In this document: positions 1 through 5,449 of the stretch, piece after piece
How the letters are laid out: each line of letters starts with the position of its first letter
How positions within the stretch are numbered: position 1 is the first letter of the stretch
NCBI GenBank assembly: GCA_030044775.1
Contig: JASICF010000238.1
Span: forward strand, 1-5,971
Direction of reading: 5' to 3'
DNA: 5,971 nucleotides
Origin: Candidatus Sulfotelmatobacter sp.
Lineage (GTDB): Bacteria; Acidobacteriota; Terriglobia; Terriglobales; Acidobacteriaceae
The notes under the pieces: generated by a model
Seen by the model: the letters and a program-made list of their open reading frames with translations, nothing else
What the model was told of the DNA's origin: nothing
Databases searched by the model: none
Translations under genes and position numbers: made by a program

Positions 1-1661
1 TTCACCTGCATCATAATCATGCCGATGCCCATCAGGATTCCAACCGCAACCAGCGGCCACGCCATATCGTGCCCGACAATTCCAATGGCGAGTGTAGCCA
101 TCAGTCCGGCTTGCGGAGCTGAAAGCTGCCGGCTGCCGAATCCGAAGGCCGTATCCAGCAGGTAAAGCGGCCAATACATCGCCAGGCTGGCGACGACTAC
201 GGCAATCAGTTCCGCGACCTGAATCCGGCGTGGCGTACCGCCCAGGATGTAGCCTACTTTGAAATCCTGCAGCAATTCGCCAGCAACGGAAGATGAAACA
301 CAAACCACGGCAGCCACTCCCAATACCGCCGCGACGCCTGGCCCCCCCGAAACGCCGAGAGAAACCATTAGCAGCGCCGCGATCAACAAGGTGGAAAGCG
401 TCAACCCTGACACCGGATTATTCGAGGAACCGATAAATCCCACCAAGCTTCCCGAAACTGTGGCCATGAAGAAGCCGACGATCAGCATCACAACCGCGGC
501 CAGCACCGCCGGCCAAACCAACCCGGAAATGCGGACATAGAGAACACACATCAGCAAGAACATCAGCGCGATCAGGCTGAAGACCGCTTTCGAACTCATG
601 TACTGCTCGGTGCGTGAAAGCTGCGATCGCTGGTCTGCGGTCTGGCGCAGATCCGATAACATACGGCCAATGCCGGCCGTCAGACTCTTCCCCATCTTGA
701 TCAGCGTATAAGCCGCGCCCACCAGCATTCCGCCAACGGCGATCGGGCGCACAATGAACTTCCACACCGCAATCGACATGTTCGCCCAGTTATCGGGCGT
801 ATCCATCGGGAGATATTGTCTGATCTGCGGCCCAAGGAAAAAGATCAACATCGGAACCAGCAAACCCCACGCCAGCACCCCGCCCGCAAACTGTAATGAG
901 GCGAGCCGCAACCCGATGATGTACCCCACTCCCAGATAAGCCGGGCTCACACTTGGTGCGGCGAAAGTGCTTGTCCCGCCTGCGGCGAAAACGGTGGAGT
1001 CACTCGCCGTGCCCATGCGCACGCGGCTATGACCGAGCGTGCCAACGGAATAGTGGATGTCTTTGTCAGCCGCGAACAATCCGAAACGCCCGAGCATATA
1101 CACCAGGCCGCCCACGCCAATATTCCAAAAGAGATATTTAGCCGCATCCGCGCCGCGACGTCCGGCTTTGTGAATTTCTGCCGCTGCTACGGACTCCGGG
1201 AACGGCAGCTCCGGATCCTCGACCATTACTCGCCGCACCAGAGAGATAAAGAGCACTCCCAGAATGCTGCCCACCATCATCAGCGCGGTTGACTTCCAAT
1301 ACGCGTCTGCAGGGCGGAATGAAGGCCACGCCTTGGCCATCACGAAAGCCGGAATGGTAAAAATTGCGCCAGCGGCCAGCCCTTCCCCAATCGTTCCGGC
1401 CGTGCGCGCGATATTTTCTTCAAGCAGCGATCCCTTCCACGCGCGCATGGCGGCCATGGCAATCACCGCTGCTGGATAGGTCGCCGCAATGGTGATACCG
1501 GCGCGCAGGCCGAGATACGCGTTGGCTGCGCCGAGCACGACCGTCAGAAGCAATCCCAGAAGAAGAGCGCGCAGAGTAAACTCTTTCATCTCAAGATGTT
1601 CGGGCACAAAAGGGATGTGTTTTTTCACCGTGGTGCCTGCTTCCGCAGCCGGATCGCTCAT
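1..1661 (-). CDS. OPT-family oligopeptide transporter (C-terminus beyond left edge)
   Basis: This is an inner-membrane transporter of the OPT family, which takes up small peptides or metal-chelate compounds by secondary, probably proton-coupled, transport. Reading the minus strand from the ATG at 1661 gives 553 uninterrupted residues running off the left edge. Family proteins are usually about 600-700 residues, so the last part is missing. Visible family motifs are NAYLGLRAGITIAATYPAAV (47-66), RTAGTIGEGLAAGAIFTIPA (86-105), SVSPAYLGVGYIIGLRLA (237-254), GSSNNPVSGLT (411-421) and GELLQDFKVGYILGGTPRR (461-479). Hydrophobic segments alternate with short loops throughout. A charged hydrophilic stretch at about 335-355 (around LSDLRQTADQRSQLSRTEQY) is probably a cytoplasmic loop. 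The start is supported by GAGG (plus-strand CCTC, 1670-1673) eight bases upstream. The family call is firm. The substrate cannot be read from the sequence. Confidence 0.95.
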   Translation of the reverse strand, partial: MSDPAAEAGTTVKKHIPFVPEHLEMKEFTLRALLLGLLLTVVLGAANAYLGLRAGITIAATYPAAVIAMAAMRAWKGSLLEENIARTAGTIGEGLAAGAIFTIPAFVMAKAWPSFRPADAYWKSTALMMVGSILGVLFISLVRRVMVEDPELPFPESVAAAEIHKAGRRGADAAKYLFWNIGVGGLVYMLGRFGLFAADKDIHYSVGTLGHSRVRMGTASDSTVFAAGGTSTFAAPSVSPAYLGVGYIIGLRLASLQFAGGVLAWGLLVPMLIFFLGPQIRQYLPMDTPDNWANMSIAVWKFIVRPIAVGGMLVGAAYTLIKMGKSLTAGIGRMLSDLRQTADQRSQLSRTEQYMSSKAVFSLIALMFLLMCVLYVRISGLVWPAVLAAVVMLIVGFFMATVSGSLVGFIGSSNNPVSGLTLSTLLIAALLMVSLGVSGGPGVAAVLGVAAVVCVSSSVAGELLQDFKVGYILGGTPRRIQVAELIAVVVASLAMYWPLYLLDTAFGFGSRQLSAPQAGLMATLAIGIVGHDMAWPLVAVGILMGIGMIMMQV

Positions 1662-1693
1662 AGACTCATCCTCAAAAGAAAGCCAAAATCAAC

Positions 1694-1732
1694 GCGCCGT
1701 TTGACCTAAATTCTTCAAAATCCAAACGGCGC
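1694..1732. repeat. Inverted repeat upstream of the OPT transporter gene
   Basis: Two perfect 10-base arms, GCGCCGTTTG at 1694-1703 and CAAACGGCGC at 1723-1732, are separated by 19 bases. They can be extended by AAC/GTT (1691-1693 and 1735-1737) if two bases are bulged. The repeat lies 33-71 bases upstream of the transporter start codon. It could be an operator or a hairpin in the 5' leader of the mRNA. In the transporter's direction it is followed by a loosely T-rich stretch before the ribosome binding site, so an attenuator is conceivable, but there is no clean T-run. The structure is seen directly; its function is inference. Confidence 0.6.
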
Positions 1733-1899
1733 ACGTTAGCACGCGGAGCACATCGATTACAAGTCAGGTGGGTGGGGCGCGGCTTAAATAGCGGGACTCG
1801 AATGCAAGGCGCCGCGAACAGAACAAAAACCGAACTCTGGACTTATGCCACAGTGTTCAAAACAGTACCGCGGGGCGAGTCGGAGTGAATTCTGTCCTT

Positions 1900-1915
1900 A
1901 TTCCGGCCGCGGAAT
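1900..1915. repeat. Short palindromic hairpin
   Basis: ATTCCG (1900-1905) and CGGAAT (1910-1915) are perfect 6-base arms around a four-base loop. No T-run follows on either strand, so it is not a normal terminator. It lies about 37 bases upstream of the -35 box of the rightward promoter, where an activator or repressor site could sit. Such short palindromes also arise by chance. Confidence 0.35.
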
Positions 1916-1951
1916 CTGCCAATTCTTGAGCCCAGAGTGATCGTCGGAATC

Positions 1952-1980
1952 TTGGCAGACGCCCTAAACCCAGGTAGAAT
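1952..1980 (+). promoter_or_regulatory. Sigma70-type promoter for the small zinc-ribbon gene
   Basis: TTGGCA (1952-1957) and TAGAAT (1975-1980) are separated by exactly 17 bases. Each hexamer matches the sigma70 consensus at five of six positions. Transcription would start near 1987, giving a leader of about 47 bases before the ATG at 2034. Confidence 0.65.
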
Positions 1981-2033
1981 TCCTTCAGCTTATTGTTAGC
2001 GTCTCTTCGTACTCCGTCCGCCCGAGGCGTGAA

Positions 2034-2300
2034 ATGAAGGACGAGTCAAGGCGTTGGCTGCCGCTTTCCCGCTGGTTTGCATTTCATTGTCGCGATTGCG
2101 GGAGTTCCACAGGTCTCCGCTCGCGGTCTCGGACTTTTGGGGAACGGTATCTTTTGCCGATTTTTCTGATGCAACCGGTGCGCTGCGCAGAGTGCTTTCG
2201 GCGCGATTACCGCTTCATATTCACATCCACGCAACAGAGGCAGTCGGGGAAGTTGAAGAGGATGCCGCCGCCTCGGCGCACCAACAGTAACGTTGCCTAG
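2034..2300 (+). CDS. Small zinc-ribbon-like conserved protein, function unknown
   Basis: This gene encodes 88 residues with two cysteine pairs: CRDC (19-22) and CAEC (51-54), the latter embedded in PVRCAECFRRDYR. The pairs flank a basic stretch and the hydrophobic segment RYLLPIFLMQPVRC. Four cysteines as two CxxC knuckles suggest a single zinc ribbon. The hydrophobic stretch may be a core strand or a short membrane-associating segment. The C-terminal third is basic and low in predicted structure. The gene has a GAGG ribosome binding site (2024-2027) six bases before the ATG and its own strong promoter upstream, which argues that it is real. I recall similar short proteins with CxxC...RYLLP...RCxxCFRR in acidobacteria, but no function is assigned to them to my knowledge. 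Nucleic-acid binding is a guess from zinc plus basic residues. Confidence 0.72.
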   Translation: MKDESRRWLPLSRWFAFHCRDCGSSTGLRSRSRTFGERYLLPIFLMQPVRCAECFRRDYRFIFTSTQQRQSGKLKRMPPPRRTNSNVA

Positions 2301-2321
2301 CGCATCCCCGGTCGCTATACT
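2293..2321 (+). promoter_or_regulatory. Sigma70-type promoter for comF (and probably the HNH gene)
   Basis: TTGCCT (2293-2298, four of six to consensus) and TATACT (2316-2321, five of six) are spaced by 17 bases. The -35 box overlaps the last codons and the TAG stop of the preceding small gene. Transcription would start near 2328, leaving a leader of about 130 bases before the GTG at 2459. Confidence 0.6.
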
Positions 2322-2424
2322 CTATTCATCACTATTCGGGGAATTACGCGCCAGCCAGTTCGCAGCGCAATACGGAGGCCGTCTTCAGCAGTAGCGAGGA
2401 CCGAATTCGGGCCAGCCAGGCAAA

Positions 2425-2441
2425 AGCCCCAGGGGCGGGCT
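2425..2441 (+). promoter_or_regulatory. Hairpin in the comF leader, possible attenuator
   Basis: AGCCC (2425-2429) and GGGCT (2437-2441) form a perfect 5-base stem with a 7-base loop. An A-tract precedes the stem and a pyrimidine-rich CTCTTGTTGCTT stretch follows it. It lies 17 bases upstream of the GTG start. It resembles a weak or degraded intrinsic terminator, or a leader structure affecting translation. An alternative fold (GCCCC-A-GGGGC) has too small a loop to be stable. Function is inference. Confidence 0.3.
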
Positions 2442-2458
2442 CTCTTGTTGCTTCACGA

Positions 2459-3370
2459 GTGCCCCTCACCACATCCTCCACGTCCATTCCGCCGAACGTT
2501 CGCGGCCTTAGTATTCAGCGTGCCGTCGATAGGATCGCAAAGGGTCTTTTCGCAGTTTTATTTCCTTCCGATTGCCGCATTTGCGACTCGCCCCTGCTGA
2601 ATATTTCACGGCTGCCGGTCTGCCCCGAGTGCCTGGCCGCTATGCGTCCAATTGAAGGCACCCTTTGCCTGATTTGCGGTGAGCGGATTTATTCACCTTA
2701 CGCCGTTACTGAGAACAGGGGTCCGCGTTGCGGCGTGTGCCGCCGTGTTGAACCGGTTTTTGCGCGGGCGGCGGCTTATGGCAGCTATGAAGGCGGACTG
2801 CGTGAATTGATTCACCTGCTGAAATATGGCGGAGTGCGCCCCGCTGCAAATGTCCTTGGACGAATGCTGGCGGAGACGATGGCCACGCTCGAAAATGAAT
2901 TTGAGCAACCGTCGGTAGCGTTGGTCCCAGTCCCGCTTTACCGCGCCAGGCGGCGGCAGCGCGGATTTAATCAGGCGGAATTGATTGCGCGGGCTGCGCT
3001 GAAAAATAATGCCTGCGGAGGCCGTTTTCGCCTATGCGCAAGTGCGTTGATCAGGCAGCGCGAAACATCGTCACAAATTGGCCTTACTCGCCATCAGCGT
3101 CGCGAAAATCTACGAGGCGCGTTCGCCGTTTCGGACCCTGAATTGGTTCGTGGGCGCGAGGTGCTGATTGTCGATGACGTTTACACGACCGGGGCAACGG
3201 CTTCTGAGTGTGCCAGGGTATTACGGCGTGCCGGGGCGAAGACCTGGGTCGCGACCGTGGCGCGCACCCTGAACAATTCTGCGCAGCACGCCGGAATTGA
3301 GCCCTCAGCGGTCCGTCCAGACGAGACTGCCGATACAGAAGACACGCTGGCTCGAGCGGTCGGCGGCTGA
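2459..3370 (+). CDS. comF: ComF family protein (zinc finger plus phosphoribosyltransferase domain)
   Basis: This is a ComF/GntX-type protein. Relatives (ComFC of Bacillus, ComF of Haemophilus) are needed for uptake of transforming DNA, probably acting in the cytoplasm on incoming single strands; the chemistry is not settled. The 303 residues show an N-terminal zinc module with four CxxC pairs (39/42, 55/58, 70/73, 91/94). After it comes the type I phosphoribosyltransferase fold: LVPVPL (155-160), RGFNQ (168-172) and the PRPP-binding loop VLIVDDVYTTGAT (235-247) with the paired aspartates D239/D240. Length is somewhat above the usual 220-250 because of about 30 extra N-terminal and 33 C-terminal residues. 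The start is the first ATG/GTG/TTG-type codon after the in-frame stop at 2288. The next ATG, at residue 62, would delete two cysteine pairs. No Shine-Dalgarno is visible near this GTG, so the exact start is uncertain. Confidence 0.93.
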   Translation: MPLTTSSTSIPPNVRGLSIQRAVDRIAKGLFAVLFPSDCRICDSPLLNISRLPVCPECLAAMRPIEGTLCLICGERIYSPYAVTENRGPRCGVCRRVEPVFARAAAYGSYEGGLRELIHLLKYGGVRPAANVLGRMLAETMATLENEFEQPSVALVPVPLYRARRRQRGFNQAELIARAALKNNACGGRFRLCASALIRQRETSSQIGLTRHQRRENLRGAFAVSDPELVRGREVLIVDDVYTTGATASECARVLRRAGAKTWVATVARTLNNSAQHAGIEPSAVRPDETADTEDTLARAVGG

Positions 3371-3459
3371 CCTCGACGTACGGCGCGCGGCACGCATCTA
3401 AGCATCGCATAGGGGAAGTAAAAGCGCTGGCGGAGCAAGCAGCGGGAGAAGAAGACAAG

Positions 3460-4068
3460 ATGTCCATCAGGAGCGAAGTCGGGTCGGGAACGACCAGCAG
3501 GCATGGCGGCAGCCTGTTTGCGGCTGCCGCGGTGCATCGTGACGACGACGGAAACTCATTGCACGCTCCCGTGCTGGTTCTCAACGCTTCTTACGAGCCC
3601 ATCAACGTTTGCGCCGCCCGGCGCGCGCTCGTGCTGGTGCTCAAAGGCGTCGCCATGACGGAAGAAGAGAACGGGCACTTTCTTCACGCTGCGCGCGTAG
3701 CCATGCGTGTGCCTTCCGTGATCCGCTTGCTCGAGTATCGCCGCATTCCGCACCAGAGCCGCGCACTCTCTCGCAAGAACATCTTGTTACGCGACCGAAA
3801 TACGTGCCAATACTGCGCGACGGTGCTGCCTTCGAGCGAACTGACGCTTGATCACGTAATCCCGCGCTCGCGCGGCGGGTCATCCACTTGGGAAAATCTT
3901 GTCGCCTGTTGTCACGCTTGCAACCGCCGCAAAGGGAACCAGTCTCCTGCGGAAGCGGGCATGAAATTAATGCGCGAGCCGCGCGCCTTCAATCTGCATA
4001 CCAGCCGACACATCATGCGGCTGATGGGTCGAAGCGACGATAAGTGGAGAAAGTATCTGTTTTACTGA
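3460..4068 (+). CDS. HNH endonuclease family protein
   Basis: This is a 202-residue stand-alone HNH-fold protein, predicted to be a metal-dependent, cytoplasmic DNA nuclease or nicking enzyme. Its biological role is not established. The N-terminal part carries PVLVLNASYEPINV (37-50), a hallmark of a widespread bacterial HNH subfamily. The C-terminal HNH core has CQYC (116-119), LDHVIPRSRGG (130-140, with catalytic-type D131/H132), WENLVACCHACNRRKGN (144-160, with N146 and the second zinc pair C151/C154), and a basic tail ending WRKYLFY. All HNH residues needed for activity appear present. GGGAG at 3444-3448, 11 bases before the ATG, is an acceptable ribosome binding site. The first 35 or so residues are Ala/Gly/Ser-rich and precede where the conserved domain starts. 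The gene follows comF by 89 bases with no promoter I can see, so the two are probably one transcript. Confidence 0.92.
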   Translation: MSIRSEVGSGTTSRHGGSLFAAAAVHRDDDGNSLHAPVLVLNASYEPINVCAARRALVLVLKGVAMTEEENGHFLHAARVAMRVPSVIRLLEYRRIPHQSRALSRKNILLRDRNTCQYCATVLPSSELTLDHVIPRSRGGSSTWENLVACCHACNRRKGNQSPAEAGMKLMREPRAFNLHTSRHIMRLMGRSDDKWRKYLFY

Positions 4069-4110
4069 GGTCTCAAGGCTTCAGAGTTTCAACCCGCCTT
4101 GCACCTTGAC

Positions 4111-5007
4111 TCACTGCGGCGTTTGCGGATTTGGCGTCGGGTTCGGCTTCTGTTGATCCGGGCTCGTCTTCTGATCCTGCGGCGCCTTCTGGTCCTGCGG
4201 ATTTGCCTTCTCTACTTCCTTCCCGTTGTACAGAATCTTCACGCTCGATCCAAACCGCTTGTAGTCTTCATACTTCACGATTTCGCGAATGTGAATGTCG
4301 TTTAGCTGAAAATGCAGCGTGTCATCCGCGCGGGTATAGGTGGGGAACCAATATTTGCCATCGATCTGTTGCCGCCAGGTAGTGAACTTCGGATAGAGGT
4401 GTTCTGTTTTTCCTTTTTTGCGCTCTTCCGGCACGGCCTTGCCATAGGTTTTTACGATCTGGTAATCGTGATCGTCAACCCAGATACGCCCCTGAAAATA
4501 TCGCTTTTTGCCTTCAATCTGCTTCGGCGAGATATCGAACACGTAGCAGTGCAGTTCATCTTCCTGCTGTTGCCCGACATAGAGAATGCTGTATTCGGGA
4601 ATCTCGTCGCTGGTGAGCACAAAAGGCAGCCGGTGGCGAAAATCCTGAACGTCGCCCTCATCCAGCGAGAGCCCGCCCTGCTCCAGACTCGATTGCGGCG
4701 CAAACACCACGTTTTCAATGCGGTGTCCCTGATCGTCGAACAGGACATCGAACACTTCTCGATACTCGCCGGTGACCGTCGATCCGTCCAGGGTCATCAC
4801 GTGGATGTCTTCCCGGTAGGTGTATTGATCGCGCGCTTCCTTGAACTCTTTTTCTTTTGTGGCAAATCGCTGGATCATTTCTTCAGGCGTGATGCCCTTG
4901 GGTTGGGCGCTTTCGAGCGGGCCCTCCTGTGCGGCCGCGGTAACAACCGCAAGCGTGCACGTGGCGATTACAACTAGCAGCGAAAGAACGCGCCTAGGCC
5001 GGATCAT
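4111..5007 (-). CDS. Exported conserved protein of unknown function, LolA/outer-membrane-lipoprotein-sorting-like
   Basis: This gene encodes 298 residues with a clear signal peptide: basic MIRPRR, a hydrophobic core at 7-24, and a likely cut after AAA near residue 26. There is no lipobox, so a soluble periplasmic or outer-membrane-associated location is expected. A helix (about 40-62, PEEMIQRFATKEKEFKEARD) is followed by beta-rich sequence with alternating short strands (YTYREDIHV, YREVFDVLF, YVFDISPKQI, RYFQGRIWVDDHDYQIVKTYG, DGKYWFPTYTRADD, IHIREIVKYEDYKRFGSSVKI). This is the pattern of the LolA/LolB-like lipid-binding fold, and similar acidobacterial proteins are often labelled hypothetical or outer membrane lipoprotein-sorting protein. 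That assignment is inference. The tail from about 269 is a Pro/Gln/Asp/Lys-rich repeat, probably disordered. No Shine-Dalgarno is evident; see the promoter entry just upstream. It converges with the HNH gene across 42 bases. Confidence 0.85.
   Translation of the reverse strand: MIRPRRVLSLLVVIATCTLAVVTAAAQEGPLESAQPKGITPEEMIQRFATKEKEFKEARDQYTYREDIHVMTLDGSTVTGEYREVFDVLFDDQGHRIENVVFAPQSSLEQGGLSLDEGDVQDFRHRLPFVLTSDEIPEYSILYVGQQQEDELHCYVFDISPKQIEGKKRYFQGRIWVDDHDYQIVKTYGKAVPEERKKGKTEHLYPKFTTWRQQIDGKYWFPTYTRADDTLHFQLNDIHIREIVKYEDYKRFGSSVKILYNGKEVEKANPQDQKAPQDQKTSPDQQKPNPTPNPQTPQ
4165..4200 (-). repeat. Tandem 18-base repeat in the tail of the exported protein
   Basis: Positions 4165-4182 and 4183-4200 are two adjacent 18-base copies differing at two bases. 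Read on the minus strand they encode the repeated PQDQK unit of the protein's C-terminal tail. A third, degenerate copy (SPDQQK) lies at about 4148-4164. Such repeats can expand or contract by slippage or recombination, altering tail length without changing frame. Confidence 0.7.
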
Positions 5008-5013
5008 GGCTTT

Positions 5014-5019
5014 ATTTTA
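5014..5019 (-). promoter_or_regulatory. Possible -10 box close to the start of the exported-protein gene
   Basis: On the minus strand TAAAAT ends only seven bases before the ATG at 5007. No good -35 lies at the right distance: TTTCAC is 16 bases upstream and matches poorly. If used, it would give a leaderless or nearly leaderless mRNA, which would fit the absence of a Shine-Dalgarno. AT-rich sequence just before a start codon is common, so this is weak. Confidence 0.25.
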
Positions 5020-5085
5020 GCGGATAACCGGGAAAGTGAAACCAACGAAGATTGCTTCTCTACTGCGAATGCCTGACCGCGGCAA

Positions 5086-5128
5086 CCCTCCCTCGACCCC
5101 TCTCCGCTCAGTGAGGCCGAGGGTAGGG
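5086..5128. repeat. Long imperfect hairpin (REP-like palindrome)
   Basis: CCCT+CCCTCG (5086-5095) pairs with CGAGGG (5118-5123) and AGGG (5125-5128), giving ten base pairs with one bulged base (T5124). Inside the loop CCTC (5099-5102) can pair with GAGG (5113-5116). No T-run follows on either strand, so it is not a standard terminator. Its size and GC-richness resemble dispersed extragenic palindromes, but only one copy is present in this window. Confidence 0.55.
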
Positions 5129-5361
5129 CGCTGCAGTTCTGCCGCATAGTTGGATGCCTTTTCATCGACGAGGTTGCCACTTGCGAAAAACTAGGCACTG
5201 GCACACGATGATCGCTACGGAATTTCCATAGGCTTGCTTAAATCAAAGACCTGAATTTTTCCGGAGATTTGTTCGGGCGAGAGATTACGTTGAGCGGGAA
5301 TGAGTGTCGGCTCTGCCTGCGGGGCAAGTCTCGCGGAGCGGAGCGAGTGACCGCTGAGCGC

Positions 5362-5390
5362 TAGATGTAACCGGCCCATCCTGCTACACT
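5362..5390 (+). promoter_or_regulatory. Extended -10 promoter for the S9 peptidase gene
   Basis: TGC-TACACT (5382-5390) is an extended -10 element with the hexamer matching four of six positions. The -35 region at 17-base spacing (TAGATG, 5362-5367) matches only three of six, as is usual when the extended TG motif is present. Transcription would start near 5397, about 53 bases before the ATG. Confidence 0.45.
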
Positions 5391-5449
5391 CATCCGTTTG
5401 CCCAAAGTGGAGTCGAGACTCATAGCAGCCATTCGACTCAGGAGCCCAT

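Larger units (their letters stand above)
1662..2033. other. Divergent intergenic region (372 bases)
   Basis: This region separates the leftward transporter gene from the rightward small zinc-ribbon gene. It holds the 1694-1732 inverted repeat, a short hairpin at 1900-1915 and a convincing rightward promoter at 1952-1980. I found no convincing leftward promoter for the transporter; a TGTAAT -10-like hexamer is present on the minus strand near 1755-1762 but has no matching -35. No protein-coding stretch is credible here. Confidence 0.7.
5008..5449. other. Divergent intergenic region (442 bases)
   Basis: This region lies between the leftward exported-protein gene and the rightward S9 peptidase gene. 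It contains a strong imperfect hairpin (5086-5128), a GC-rich patch of short direct and inverted repeats (about 5330-5362, repeated GCGGA units flanked by CTCGC/GCGAG), and the peptidase promoter (5362-5390). One minus-strand frame from about 5345 down to 5017 has protein-like segments interrupted by stops at 5215-5217 and 5191-5193, which may be a decayed gene. No intact gene is credible. Confidence 0.6.

Noticed and set aside
1658..1669. A three-codon minimal ORF (ATG AGT CTA TGA) overlapping the transporter start
   Set aside because: The GAGG ribosome binding site directly abuts its ATG, so it could not be translated from that site. It is a by-product of the sequence around the real start.
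1785..1815. A TTCGAGTCCCGC string on the minus strand resembling a tRNA T-arm and possible attachment-site remnant
   Set aside because: The 5' half of the T-stem does not pair, there is no acceptor stem or CCA, and no integrase is nearby.
2401..2410. A 10-base perfect palindrome, CCGAATTCGG, in the comF leader
   Set aside because: A short palindrome this size is expected by chance and has no spacer to form a stable hairpin.
3084..3584. Minus-strand frames across the comF/HNH junction
   Set aside because: They are antisense to comF and HNH sequence with intact motifs, Arg/Ser/Ala/Pro-rich, and match no family I know.
4069..4110. Possible bidirectional terminator between the convergent genes (CAAGGC 4074-4079, GCCTTG 4096-4101)
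   Set aside because: The arms are only six bases with a 16-base loop, and no T-run follows on either strand.
4312..4977. A 221-codon open frame on the plus strand
   Set aside because: It lies entirely antisense to the well-supported exported-protein gene, has no family resemblance, and is the usual mirror of codon bias.
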